The notes beneath the pieces were generated by a model. The model was not told the origin of the DNA and did no database searches. It worked only from the letters and a program-made list of their open reading frames with translations. Position numbers and translations under genes: made by a program. DNA of 64,000 bases. Origin: Tetraselmis striata. Its lineage: Eukaryota; Chlorophyta; Chlorodendrophyceae; Chlorodendrales; Chlorodendraceae. Positions 1 through 10,795 of this stretch are shown piece after piece. Within the stretch, counting starts at the first letter, position 1. Each line of letters starts with the position of its first letter. The stretch covers positions 310,001 to 374,000 of the forward strand of contig VCJN01003151.1 of NCBI GenBank assembly GCA_006384855.1, in the 5' to 3' direction.

Positions 1-67
1 TATCGGTTAGTCGCAAGGGCTGAGGGCGCGTAGGGCAGAAATCACGGAAAATTGTCGTAATTAGCGG

Positions 68-991
68 GTTCCCGCAAAAAATATAGCTCTAATTAGATAG
101 CACTTTGTTGACACGTCAGCGCGTAACGCCCGCGTACGCGCAATTAGATAGCTCTCCCAGCTATCTAATTGCTCGCAAATAGATAGCTCGCCGCGATTTG
201 GATAGCTTCTGTTATGACCGGTAAAATGAATTGGATAGCTCTTAAATTCCGCGGCCCGTGGGACCGCTGGGGAGGTCCACCCGCGCGAGCTCCACTCTGC
301 ATCTTCCAGCAACCCACGTCCGCCGCCACCGCTTGCACCCACTCAACACCAAGTGACCCGCGCCCTGTTATCCAGTATGTCCCGCGCAGCCGAGAAGACC
401 AGCAACCACTCGTCCGGGTACGGTTGGTCACAGCGGTGGGACAGCGAACTCGCGTGGTTCTTGGCGCTGCGGCGCGCCGCCGACAGCGCAGGCGTCCCCG
501 CGTACTGGCGGTCGAAGCAGTGGGGGGATTAGGCATAGCTGGAGTCTAAGCTGCGCGAGGATCTGCTGGAGGTGGCTCCAGAAACGGACATTGAGCTGCC
601 GGTGGGGAAAAACCTGTCGGAGACGGTGAAGGCCATGGTGGCGGTGTGGCGGGCGGGTAGCGAGCGGAAGGCCGACATGAACGACAGTCAGTGGTCGGCG
701 GTCAAGAACCAACAGCGCGATCCCACGGTCGTGCTGAAAAAGGGCGAGGCCGGGTTCAAGGAGTGGGATGACCTGCGGAACTGGCTGAAGCAGACGGGTT
801 GGGTGGACGTGGAGTGGGAGGACGAGGAGGGGGACCCTCGGGCGCCCGACGAGGGCGCGATCGCAGACGCGGCGGAGGTAAAGCAGTTGCGGAGTAGCAC
901 AGCGGCGGTAAATTACATAAACCGCGGCTATGCGGGCGACGCGGCGCGATGTCGAGAGCTATCTAATTTGAGCTATATATTTAGCGGGAAC
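68..991. mobile_element. Small TIR DNA element (~0.92 kb) with subterminal repeats
   Basis: Inverted repeats of about 34 bp lie at 68-101 and 958-991 and match at about 31 positions. Both read GTTCCCGC, then an A-rich stretch, then ATATAGCTC and AATTAGATAGC when oriented outward. Inside the left end the motif ATT(A/G)GATAGCT recurs at least six times between 91 and 240, once as a perfect palindrome. The interior holds one reading frame (377-994). Terminal repeats, subterminal arrays and a single ORF are the layout of a DNA transposon. I do not recognise the superfamily, and no target-site duplication is obvious. A non-autonomous derivative of a larger element is equally possible. Confidence 0.6.
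141..171. repeat. Perfect 13-bp palindrome of the subterminal motif
   Basis: Arms 141-153 (CAATTAGATAGCT) and 159-171 are exact reverse complements around a 5-bp spacer. The motif is the one repeated singly through the left end of the 68-991 element, so this is probably a transposase-binding subterminal repeat able to form a hairpin. Confidence 0.7.
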
Positions 992-994
992 TAA
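377..994 (+). pseudogene. ORF of the small TIR element, unknown protein, two in-frame TAG
   Basis: From an ATG at 377 the frame reads a protein-like sequence rich in W, E and K (MSRAAEKTSNHSSGYGWSQR at its start). It is interrupted only by TAG at 530-532 and 536-538, then stays open to 994, where it runs into the right inverted repeat. Motifs such as WSQRWDSELAWFLALRR and EWDDLRNWLKQTGW suggest a helical DNA-binding protein. I do not recognise a family and no catalytic triad is visible. Both TAG codons sit where Gln would read naturally (GD-Q-A-Q-LESKLRED). The true 3' end, or a splice site before the inverted repeat, is unknown. Confidence 0.5.
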
Positions 995-1321
995 CCCTCT
1001 ATTGCGGACCAATGAAGGATTCGATGTTTGCGTTCAAAGGTCGGCAGACGACCCGGCGACGGGCGCGGGCGCGGGCGCTACTCGTAGGATTGGGCAGGCC
1101 CCGCGGAGATGGGACTATGGGGAGCGGGAGGGAGGAGGGGAGGGGGGGGGGGGGCAAGGGGGGCGGGGGGGGGGATGGGCGGGCGCCCGAGCGGCTGAGG
1201 GTGGTGGAGAGGGATCGTGTATTGGTCAATGTACTGGGGTATTTAAAATTACGTAATAAAAACGCAAACCATGCGGAAGTATAACAGAAAACAGATGTTT
1301 CATTTAATATTATAGAACAGA
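992..1321. other. G-rich spacer, no gene seen
   Basis: The stretch separates the TIR element from the LINE-like fragment. It contains purine-rich sequence with G runs near 1,138-1,175. Open frames here are low-complexity Arg/Gly and look like by-products of composition. Confidence 0.5.
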
Positions 1322-2732
1322 GTGCAGGCGTTATTATCACGGATCGCCATCAACGGGCTACTTGTTTTAAAATACCAGCAGACAGGAGTACTACTATTTC
1401 TGCAACACAAGGCGGGGTATTGGCTCCGCAATTGTCTTCCGTCCGAGGTGGAGGCCTTTGCGGAGGCGGTGGATACCACCATGCTCGCGGCGGTCGAACG
1501 GGTGCTAGGGGTCTTTGATCCCTCCACGTACGGCACCGACACCAATCCGGTGGTCACCGATTTCTTGGCGGAGCTTTTGCACGACCCCGACCCCATGGCA
1601 GCGGAGGTGGCTACCTTGAGCGAGGATGCAGTGGCCAGGGCGCGCAGCAGGCTTCACCTCCCCACTCGGTTGAAGGGAGCTGGCATCCGCCGCATGGCTA
1701 CCGTTCGTGATGCCGCCTTCATCGGATGCATGAATGCCATCCTTCCAAGGTTCCTGACTAGGAACTCCGGCACCAACACCCCCACCCCTGGCTGGTTTCT
1801 TCGACCCACAGCTCGGGTCCGTACTTGGCCGAGGTAGCTTCAACGCAACTTCTTCCGCTCGCCAATATGACCACTTCATCCTCAACGATGCTCACGGGTC
1901 GGAGAGCTACGCCGCGGAGATGCGCGAGGCGTGGGGCTGCCTCCAAGCGGCTACTGCTGGCCATCTCGGCGACGCACTCGCGCGCCAGATGGAGCGGGAA
2001 GTGGAGGCTGCGTCGAGCTCGCAAAAGGAGCTGACGGCATTCCTAGACCAGGCCACCAACTATCGGCTTCGAAATGAGGTGTGCGCTCTCCCTGCCACAA
2101 TTAGGGAACGGATCTTGTTCAACCAACTCGACGCGGCGTCAGGCATGTGGACAGTGGCCATCCCCACCACGCGGACAGCCATGATTCCGCATGAGCTGCG
2201 GGAGGTCACTGCCGGGTACTTCCTTCTGCCTAGCTCGTGCTTGGCCCCGGTGGTCGGGAGCCAGTTCATTCTGCCCTCGACGGGGCACATCCCCGTCACT
2301 GTTGACCTATACGGCGACGCGCGCATGAACCTCCCGGCGCCTGGAGACGCTCACTGGCGTGTACAACACGACGCTATCGCAGATGCCTTCCGCGATCACT
2401 GTGTTCACGACCTAGGTATCGCGGCACGGCGGGAGGTGGATGACTTGTTCCAGCAGGCAGTGCCTCTCGGCAACACCGTACCCAGGGATGAACTCAAGGA
2501 CCTAGTGCCGGACGCAGAGCTCTCCCTTCCGGCGTTCAACGTCGTGACCGGGAGTTATGATCCCGGGAGCTTGAAGTCCACGCTGCTGGAGTTCAAGACT
2601 ATGCGGTACGGGGTCAAGTACACTGCGGTGCCCCGGGCCACGGCTGTGGATCGGTTTGAGCGCTCCCTGTTGGGCGACATACAACGGGGGTTGGCTGCGC
2701 GGGATGCGGCGTGGCACAACACGGAGCCATGA
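1322..2732 (+). mobile_element. 3' end of a LINE-like element: RT tail plus PD-(D/E)XK-like nuclease
   Basis: Two overlapping frames read as one protein. The first (1,322-~1,790) has RLHLPTRLKGAGIRRM and AFIGCMNAILPRF, the kind of tail that follows reverse transcriptase in many algal and protist non-LTR retrotransposons. The second (~1,790-2,732) continues with FFDPQLGSVLGRGSFNA and ends in LKSTLLEFKTMRYGVKYT and AVDRFERSL. There, acidic residues followed by E-x-K resemble a PD-(D/E)XK restriction-like endonuclease. One frameshift near 1,790 separates the halves. The catalytic RT core is absent, as expected of a 5'-truncated LINE copy. The stop is TGA at 2,730-2,732. Family assignment is from remembered sequence style, not a search; a host gene is less likely. 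Confidence 0.5.
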
Positions 2733-2803
2733 CAGAAGGGTCCTCTTCGAGACATCATGGATATGGGAAAAAGGGCGATTATTGAGTCAAAATGGGCACA
2801 TTT

Positions 2804-2873
2804 CTGGACTCAAAATTGCACCCCCCTTAACTCAATATTGTACCCCTTTTGGGGGGTGCAAATTTGAGTCCAG
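2804..2873. repeat. Long hairpin, 23-bp arms (CTGGACTCAAA type)
   Basis: Arms 2,804-2,826 and 2,851-2,873 are inverted copies matching at 22 of 23 positions, beginning CTGGACTCAAA and ending in six C. The hairpin lies just downstream of the LINE-like stop codon. The arm shares TGAGTCCAG and a G-rich flank with a second hairpin at 8,181-8,232, so the two may be ends or copies of one small repeat family. Confidence 0.7.
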
Positions 2874-4028
2874 CCTAACACTGTACGAATGTACTGTGAA
2901 ACTGGCTTCCTTTTCTTGCCAACACTGTACGAGGTACTGTTCAGTGAAATGAACCTTCACTATGTACTACACGCATGTCCACCGCCCTTTGACGAGGTGC
3001 GTCGCTACCCTTCCACGCCAACGTTTTTTCTGGCCTCGAATGCTACGCCACCACTGTGCTTCCCACTCATCTACCCCTCGCAAGCTCCCTCGCGCTTGTA
3101 TTCTTTGAGGCATCTTAACGCTTCTCGGTGCACAAAAGCATGGCAGACCGTCCTCGCAGAGCAAAACGCACATCTGCCCGCTTGCACAGTTCTGTGCGTG
3201 GCGGGGACATCTGCGGCTGCACTTGGATTTGACCCAACGAGCAGGGCTCTCGACACACTGCTAGTGACCCCCATGGCGCAAGATTCTCCGCAGATGCACT
3301 TGCGTTCCGGCAGGAGGGCGTCTCAGGCGCCAATACTCAGCCCATGAGGCCCATGCAGCCGGGCGGTGGGCAACATGGAAGCGGACCGCTATGGCCCGGG
3401 GCCGGAGATTCGCAGCCTTCGCCTCACGGCGAGCCTCAGCCTGACCCCCCAAGCCTCAAGGTGTGCCACCTTTGGTCCCTCTCCCAGGAGCGACTCCAAC
3501 GGTATGCGGACTCGCATCTTCGCTTGCATCTCTCATCAGGGCGCCGTGGGTTGCGTTAAGCGCACCTCGCCGTCGCGCATCTCGACATGAGTGGTGACAC
3601 CCGCCCCGTTTCCCACCCGCTTCGTGTTTTCGTCCTTGTCTGCCAACGACCTCTAACACATCATGCACGATCCGCGATACCCGATGACCTCAGACTGCAA
3701 GAGAGGGGCAGGAGCGAGAGGCAGCACGGTGAACATGCGGGCCTTCTTGGCCTCTGAAGACCACCGGCTTGTGTACAACGAGTTGCGGGGGATTTGCAAC
3801 GAGTATGTCCAAGAAGCTCACCGGCAGATGCGAATCTCGTCCCCTGGTAAAATGGCCCGGCAAAAGCCCTCGTCATGGCAGACCCGGACTACGGCTCGGG
3901 TCCTGCCAATGTCGACAGCGTGGCGGGGGAGGGGGGGGGGGGCTGCTCCTCATCATCTTTCTCAATTGCTGCGCGCCACTCACTGCCGTCAGGAGGGGGC
4001 GGGATGTGACAATTGTCGACGCCTTGAA
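2874..4028. other. No clear gene; CGCATCT-rich sequence
   Basis: Several overlapping frames are open on both strands but none gives a recognisable domain. The frame at about 3,737-3,850 (AFLASEDHRLVYNELRG) has natural-looking composition and could be an exon of an unknown gene, but I see no family match or consistent splice sites. Confidence 0.4.
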
Positions 4029-5297
4029 GTTGGTCGTCGGACGAGATTCGGCGACTTTAAGGGCGCATCTCTCGGAGCACCTCGGCAAGCAACGTGGGTT
4101 CGTGTATGCGAGACAGCGAGAACCATGGCGGCGGCGAGAGATGCGGCACTGGAACCCGGAGGCCCACATTGGGGACGACGGGTACGTCCTCATGGACGTC
4201 AAAGCAGCTGTGGCTGAAGCCACCGCTGGCACGACTGACGAGCAAGAGATGCGGAGGGTGGAGAGAATTTAAAGGTAGAGGGTGGGATTACCCGCATCTC
4301 CGCAGTGGGGGCATATGAGCGCTCGCATCTCTCGCGTACAAACCCGTGAACTATCGCTCCTAGCTCTTGTAACGCTGCCCGGTGCAAGGATCCCTTTGTC
4401 GTTGTCACGTCGCCTTGGTTCACTCACCTGAATTTGCTCCTACCGCTTCTGCCGGCCTACAAGGCGGAAATCTGTTGCGTGCAGATTCCGAGCACCTCCT
4501 TGACGCAAGGGCCCCGCCCGCAAATGAACTACCTATCCACAGTCTGTTGAAAGCGGGTCGTGCACTTCTCATCGCGTCAAAGCACCCAAGAAACCCCGAC
4601 ACCAACAGACGCGCCTTGTGGTTGGTCGTCGGACGAGATTCGGCGACTTTAAGGGCGCATCTCTCGGAGCACCTCGGCAAGCAACGTGGGTTCGTGTATG
4701 CGAGACGGCGAGAACCATGACGGCGGCGAAAGAGATGCGGCACTGGAACCCGGAGGCCCACATTGTAGACGACGGGTACGTCCTCCCGGACGTCAAAGCA
4801 GCGGTGGCTGAGGCCACCGCTGGCACGACTGACGAGCAAGAGATGCGGAGGGTGGAGAGAATTTAAAGGTAGGGGGTGGGATTACCCGCCGCATCTCCGC
4901 AGTGGGGGCATATGAGCGCTCGCATCTCTCGCGTGCAAACCCGTGTACTGTCGCTCTTAGCTCTTGTAACGCTGCCCTAGGCAAGGAGCCCTTTGTCGTT
5001 GTCATGTCGCCTTGGTTCACTCACCTGAATTTGCTCCTACCGCTGCTGCCGGCCTACAAGGCGGAAATCTGTTGCGTGCAGATTCCGAGCACCTCCTTGA
5101 CGCAAGGGCCCCGCCCGCAAATGAACTACCTATCCACAGTCTGTTGAAAGCGGGTCGTGTACTGTTCATCGCGTCAAAGCACCCAAGAAACCCCGACACC
5201 AACAGACGCGCCTTGTGGTTGGTCGTCGGAAGAGATTCGGCGACTTTAAGGGCGCATCTCTCGGAGCATCTCGGCAAGCAACGTGGGTTCGTGTCTG
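4029..5297 (+). repeat. ~595-bp tandem duplication (2.1 copies)
   Basis: Copies begin at 4,029, 4,621 and 5,218 with GTTGGTCGTCGG and are nearly identical; the third stops at about 5,294. Each full copy carries an open frame ending in MRHWNPEAH, (G/V)DDGYVL and RRVERI, then a 3' stretch rich in CCGCATCTCCGC. The spacing is 592 and 597 bp. The frame is reminiscent of a coding exon, but nothing in it supports a named function. A recent local tandem duplication explains the pattern. Confidence 0.75.
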
Positions 5298-5460
5298 GTC
5301 CGTGACAAGGGATTCATGCAGTTTGAAATTCGCTGCCATAGCTCCCTGGACAATACCTCATTAATCATAATCAACTATCACAACAAATCATTCTCAACCG
5401 CAGATAAGAGTTTAATCGACTCCCGTCCGTCGATTTCACAAACCGCACTTCCTTTGCTAG

Positions 5461-5610
5461 CGCGGCCGGGGCAGCGGGGCGCCAACGCGCCGCGGCCGGC
5501 GCAGCGGCGCGCCAACGCGCCGCGGCCGGCGCAGCGGGGCGCCAACGCGCCGCGGCCGGCGCAGCGGGGCGCCAACGCGCCGCGGCCGGCGCAGCGGGGC
5601 GCCAACGCGC
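5461..5610. repeat. 30-bp GC-rich minisatellite, 5 units
   Basis: Five consecutive 30-bp units start at 5,461, 5,491, 5,521, 5,551 and 5,581, each beginning CGCGGCCGG and ending GGCGCCAACGCGC, with one or two substitutions between units. All frames remain open because 30 is a multiple of three; the encoded decapeptide repeat is probably not a protein. A related array lies at 45,611-45,760. Confidence 0.85.
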
Positions 5611-5642
5611 CAACGCGCGGCGACCGGCGCATGTTGGTGATT

Positions 5643-6716
5643 CATGCAGCCCCGCATACTAAATGGTTTGCAGCCATCTAGACAATCAAAGCATGCTTAA
5701 AGGCAGCATCTGCGGTGCAGCGCTGCAGCAATCTGCGGCGTGCCGCCAGCAAATATAACGTATTATCCCTACTGCCCTGCAATCTGTATGGTATCGACAA
5801 GCAGGTGCGTATTCATATCCCTTCTATGCCATGCAGCCCCGCATACTAATAAATGGTTTGCAGCCATCCAGGCAATTGAAGCATGCCTTAAGGCAGCATC
5901 TGCGGTGCAGCGCTGCGGCAATCTGCGGCGTGCCGCCAGCAAATATAACGTATTAGCCCTACTGCCTTGCAATCTGCATAGTATCGTCAAGTAGGTGCGT
6001 GTTCATATCCCTTCTATGCCATGCAGCCCCGCATACTAATAAATGGTTTGCAGCCATCCAGTCAATTAAAACATGCCTTGAGGCAGCATTTGCGGTGCAG
6101 CGCTTCAGCAATCTGCGGCGTGCCGCCAGCAAATATCAGGCATTAGCCCTACTGCCTTGCAGTCCGTATAGTATCGTCAAGCCGGTGCGTGTTCACATCC
6201 CTTTCATGCCATGCAGCCCCGCATACGAAATGGCTTGCAGCCATGTAGGCAAATGGCTGCAGCAATCTGCGGCGTGCCGCCAGCAAATATAACGTATTAG
6301 CCCTACTGCCTTGCAGTCCGTATAGTATCGTCAAGCCGGTGCGTGTTCACATCCCTTTCATGCCATGCAGCCCCGCATACTAATAAATGGTTTGCAGCCA
6401 TCTAGACAATTAAAGCATGCCTTAAGGCAGCATCTGCGGTGCAGCGCTGCAGCAATCTGCGGCGTGCTGCCAGCAAATATCAGGCATTAGCCCTACTGCC
6501 TTGCAATCTGTATAGTATCGTCAAGCAGGTGCGTGTTCACATCCCTTCTATGCCATGCAGCCCCGCATACGAAATGGTTTGCAGCCATCTAGACAATCAA
6601 AGCATGCCTTAAGGCAGCATCTGCGGTGCAGCGCTGCAGCAATCTGCGGCGTGCCGCGAGCACATATCAGGCATTAGTGGTACTGCCTTGCAATCTGTAT
6701 AGTATTGTAAAGCATA
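5643..6716. repeat. ~188-bp satellite, six units
   Basis: Units begin with CATGCAGCCCCGCATAC at 5,643, 5,830, 6,020, 6,210, 6,364 and 6,554. Spacings are 187, 190, 190, 154 and 190, so the fourth unit carries a ~36-bp internal deletion. Shared internal blocks include GCAGCATCTGCGG and GCCGCCAGCAAATAT. No coding function is supported. Confidence 0.85.
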
Positions 6717-7083
6717 TGGGCAATTAAATCCCCTTTTTGTCATAAAAATCCTCATACTGGAAGGTTGCCGAGCCGGCTCTTTACCCCCCACCGTCTTGGT
6801 CGACGACCGCTACTACCAGGTCGTAGCGGCGCCGCGTCAGGCTGGCGGGTCCTCTAAGCCCGCATCTCAACCACCGCCACCGGGGTCCGGCGGAGATGGC
6901 TCCCAAAACGGCGCTGCAGCAGGTCTCTTGATAGAGCTTCGAGCAGCTCCGTCCCTCCCCCGAGCAGGCTTGGTCCCTCGGAGACTGCCAAGCCGCCGAG
7001 TGAGCCTCAGCCTTCGAGTGCGACGAAGCGCCCGCACGGTGCGTTGAGCACGGGAGGCAAGATCAGCTTGTCGCCCATTAAGC

Positions 7084-7960
7084 TGCGCAAAAAGCATTCC
7101 AAGAAGCGCGGGCCGAGTCCTCCTTCAAGATGGCGATAGAGTTGGAGGACGACGACCCCTTCCAGACGCCTAAGCCGAAACGCGAAGCCACGTCAAGCCG
7201 TCAGGCGCCTTCGGGTGCCGCTGGTGGGAGTCGCAGGGCCACATCTTCCCGTGGCGGTGCCGCATCTCCGCCTCCCCGACCCGCATCTCCGCCTATGGAG
7301 GCAAGAGCAGCAGCTTGTAGCCCAATAAGCTGCGCAAGAAGCATTCCAAGAAGCGTGGGCCGAGTCCTCCTTTAAGATGGCGATAGAGTTGGAGGACGAC
7401 GACCCCTTCCAGGCGCCTAAGCCGAAACGCGAAGCCCCGTCAAGCCGTCAGGCGCCTTCGGGTGCCGCTGGTGGGAGTCGCAGGGCCACATCTTCCCGTG
7501 GCGGTGCCGCGGTGCCGCATCTCCGCCTCCCCGACCCGCATCTCCGCCTATGGAGGCAAGAGCAGCAGCTTGTCGCCCATTAAGCTGCGCAAAAAGCATT
7601 CCAAGAAGCGTGGGCCGAGTCCTCCTTTAAGATGGCGATAGAGTTGGAGGACGACGACCCCTTCCAGGCGCCTAAGCCGAAACGCGAAGCCCCGTCAAGC
7701 CGTCAGGCGCCTTCGGGTGCCGCTGGTGGGAGTCGCAGGGCCACATCTTCACGTGGCGGTGCCGCATCTCCGCCTCCCCGACCCGCATCTCCGCCTAAGG
7801 AGCCCTCATCTCGGGACGCGAAGCCCGCACCGCCGCCTGCGCCGACATCTCGCCCCAACGCCGCGTCGCTGTCAGCAGGGTTCAGAGGTAGCATCTCGTT
7901 GCGACGAACACAATCTCTGAGGTCGGCGATAGACTCGTAGGCCCGGGGCGTCTTCTCTGC
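7084..7960 (+). repeat. Coding-like ~250-bp segment in three tandem copies
   Basis: The segment starting GCGCAA(A/G)AAGCATTCC recurs at 7,084, 7,332 and 7,587, spacing 248 and 255 bp. Each copy contains an ATG (7,130, 7,377, 7,632) opening MAIELEDDDPFQ, then a basic/Pro-rich stretch (APKPKREAPSSRQAP). Just upstream in another frame is KLRKKHSKKRGPSPP, which looks like a nuclear-localisation type basic cluster. It may be an exon triplicated inside a gene encoding a disordered nuclear protein. The opposite strand is also open (MATAFQAFQAWKSSLTRAEK near 7,990), so strand and gene status are uncertain. I do not recognise the protein. Confidence 0.45.
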
Positions 7961-8180
7961 GCGAGTGAGGCTCGATTTCCAGGCTTGAAACGCTTGAAAC
8001 GCAGTCGCCATGCCCTCGCGTCCGCAATCTTCCAAGGTGAGGCGGATAGTACTTCACGCGACTGAGGGCGCGAAGAGGACACGCCGATGTGCCATTTCTA
8101 GTACTCTCGTATAGTATTGCGTTGCACCTGAAATGTGACCGAAAAATGGGTACATATCCCAGCCAAAGCGATCACGTGGG

Positions 8181-8232
8181 GGGCACATTTTTGAGTCCAG
8201 GAATTGGACCGTTTTGACTCAAAAATGTGCCC
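8181..8232. repeat. Perfect 17-bp hairpin (GGGCACATTTTTGAGTC)
   Basis: Arms 8,181-8,197 and 8,216-8,232 are exact reverse complements around an 18-bp loop. The left arm, followed by CAG and preceded by a G run, resembles the right arm of the 2,804-2,873 hairpin, pointing to one repeat family. Confidence 0.75.
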
Positions 8233-9033
8233 TGTACCAGGTGAGGCTTGCTGACATCTATGCACCCCCTTCTTGCCTCATTACTTGCCCCATGCCTTAT
8301 TATTATCTTAATGTCTGCTCTGCTATGTTGCGCCCACTGATGATGCTTTTGCGCTGATGGCCAGGTGATGCAGATGGAGGCCTCATTGATGCCGAGTTAC
8401 AGACTGCTTGCCTACAACATAGTTTTCCCCCTATGCAAAGCCTATGAGCGTGCCGGGTACCAGGTGCTTGTGAGAGGCGCCAAGGCCAACTGTGCTGAGA
8501 AGCTGCATGAGCTAGATAGGCAGGCAGCATTGCGTAGCAGGGGTGAGCAGAGGGCTGAGCAGCTACAGCAATAATAGCAACAAGTAGCAGCGCGACATAC
8601 AACAGGTCAGCGGCAGCATAGCACTACATGGAGGGATGGATATGGCCAGCATATGGTTGGGTTGCCTTGATGCTGACTGTAATTTGCTGATGGTTCCAAA
8701 AAGTGTCCCACCCCCTCTCCGTTTTATGCTTGCATATGGCATGGAACACCCTCCTGCACACAGCCATGCATTGAAAGAGTCCAGAAAAGTCATGCCAGTG
8801 GGAGTTTTTTATGTAGTTCAGGGCATGTTCAACTAAGTACTGTCAGACACAATAAAAGATAGTTGAGAGGGGCGTAAAATTGGGCGGGGGGGCGGAGGGG
8901 GGGGGGGGGGGCGGGGGGGACCTAAACATAACATGTAATCGTAACTGCCTTATTTATTTATTATTTCGTCCTTTCTGGGAGCCACGCAGCACCTACCGCC
9001 GCCGAGGGCCGCCGCGCGCCCGGCGTTCCGTCC
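8233..9033. other. No gene recognised; poly-G tract
   Basis: A short frame at 8,365-8,574 is open but matches nothing I know. A G-rich tract with a 14-nt G run lies at about 8,884-8,920. This interval precedes the hydrolase gene and should contain its promoter, but no promoter element could be assigned. Confidence 0.4.
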
Positions 9034-10795
9034 ATGCCCCCTCCAGCACCTGGGTACCGGTACGCAGGTAAGAAGTAAAGTACACATACCTGTACCGCGC
9101 CAATCATTACGCGCCGGTTGGCGGGGCTGAGACGCGTTTACCGGGGCCGAGGCGGACGACGATGAAGCTCTGTGCAAAGCACACGTTCAGACGGCACCTT
9201 CCGACCGCACCACTATCAGCAATACCCGTACGGCCAGAACACCCACAACCACCGTGTGCCAGAACCCAAACCCAAGCTCAGCATGGAGGCACTCGGTGCT
9301 ATCCCCGTGCCGCTGATCAGAGGCGGCGCGGTGCTGCTGGACGGCGGTGCCGGCGGCGAGGCGGCGCGCCGTGGAGGTGAGGACGGCTGGATGGCGAGCT
9401 GCCCCGCCGCGGGCATCGTGGAGGGCACGCAGCACGTGGCGCTGCGCTACGGGCGGACCGCCTTCTGCCTGAAGGACGCGTCCCCGGAGTCGTGAGAGAA
9501 AAACGAGGCGGACGGTGCGATGCGCTCACTCCCTAGCGTTGCGCGCAGTTTGGGTGTCTTCGCCGCGCTTGTCCCCCCCCCCCCCCCGCCTACGCACCAT
9601 TGCACGACTTGTATTTGTTGTCGCAAGGGACTTACTGTTGTCAGTTCTCCCCTGGGGGCGGCAAACACACACGCGCGCACACACCACCCCCCAACAAAAA
9701 AACTGAAAATATTAGAAACCAAAGCGAGCCCAGCGATCCTCCACTGCCTTCGGACAACATACCTTATTGCCTCCCTACGTGTCCTGTGCCCGCACAGACC
9801 GTCCCATCGTGGTGCTCATCCACGGCCTGGGATTCTGGAGCTTTGTGTGGACGCGCCTGGCGGACACCTTGCTGGGTACGGCCGGAGCCTGGCGCAGCCA
9901 GAGACAAAAACCGATTCGCTGTAATTATTATTGACAGTAAAATAATACCATTGCTTTCTTCAGCGCTTGTTGCGCCACCCCTCATCCCGCTTGTGGTGTC
10001 GGACGCGCAGCCACGGGGCGCTGCAAGGCGGTGCTGACGTACGACCGCTACGGGCGCGGCTTCAGCGACGTCGCGACGGACCAGACCTCCGGCCGCACGG
10101 TCCCGCACTCGCCGGCGCTCTTCGCGCAGCAGCTGGACGAGCTGCTGCTGGCGGTGCGCCTGCGCGGCGGGCGGCCCGCGCGCGCCGAGGCGCTCTGTCT
10201 GGCGGGCGCGTCCATGGGCGGCGCGATCGCGACGGCTTATGCGGCCGCGCCGCCGCCGGACGTCGCCGTCCGCCGCCTGGTGCTCATGGCGCCCGCCGCG
10301 TTGCGCGCGCCGGCTCCCATGGCCAATCTCGGCACCCGGCTCTCGACGCTGCCGCTGCTCGGCCCCTGCCTGTACGGCCTGTTTGGGGCGGGGGCGCAGC
10401 GGCGCATGATGGCGGAGCGCAAGTTTGCGGACGACGTGCCTGGCCTGGAGACCGACGACCCCGCGCTGCTGGCGGACCTCAGCGCCTGCATGACCTGGCA
10501 GCTAGACACCAAGCCCGACTACGTATGGGACTTGTACCGCGACGTCGTGGGCATGCCGTGGAACGGACTTCAGGCAGAGGCCGCGGCGGTGGGCGCGGCC
10601 GGGCTGCCGGTGCAGCTGGTGTGGGGGGAGGTGGATGCGGTGGTGCCGCCGGCGTACGCGGAGCTGTGGACCTCCAAGGTGCCGGGCGCGGCGATAGCCA
10701 CGCTGCCCGGCGCCGCGCACTCGCCCTACCTGCAGCCGGCCAACCTGCCGGCGCTCGCGGACCTCATCCTGCCGCCCCCCAGCACGACAGCATGA
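9034..10795 (+). CDS. Alpha/beta hydrolase-fold protein, spliced
   Basis: Exons: 9,034-9,067 (MPPPAPGYRYA), 9,191-9,491, about 9,798-9,875 and 10,011-10,795. The third exon carries the oxyanion-loop motif IHGLGFWSF. The last has YDRYGRGFSD, the nucleophile elbow GASMGG (Ser), an acid in WGEVDAVVP and a His in GAAHSPYL, so the Ser-Asp-His triad is complete. It is probably a soluble esterase/lipase or epoxide-hydrolase-like enzyme; substrate unknown. Exon 1 to 2 and exon 3 to 4 keep phase with GT-AG sites. The exon 2 to 3 junction does not with the obvious sites (GT at 9,492, AG at 9,796-9,797). There may be a non-canonical site, a missed micro-exon or a 1-bp error. Stop is TGA. Confidence 0.8.

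Noticed and set aside
4029-4880. Possible RNA 2'-phosphotransferase (Tpt1/KptA) fragment from RHWNPEA...DDGYV
   Set aside because: Only a short stretch resembles the family; the catalytic Arg-His-Arg-Arg context is not visible.
5283-5681. Decapeptide-repeat proteins on both strands
   Set aside because: All frames stay open through a 30-bp minisatellite; no flanking coding signal.
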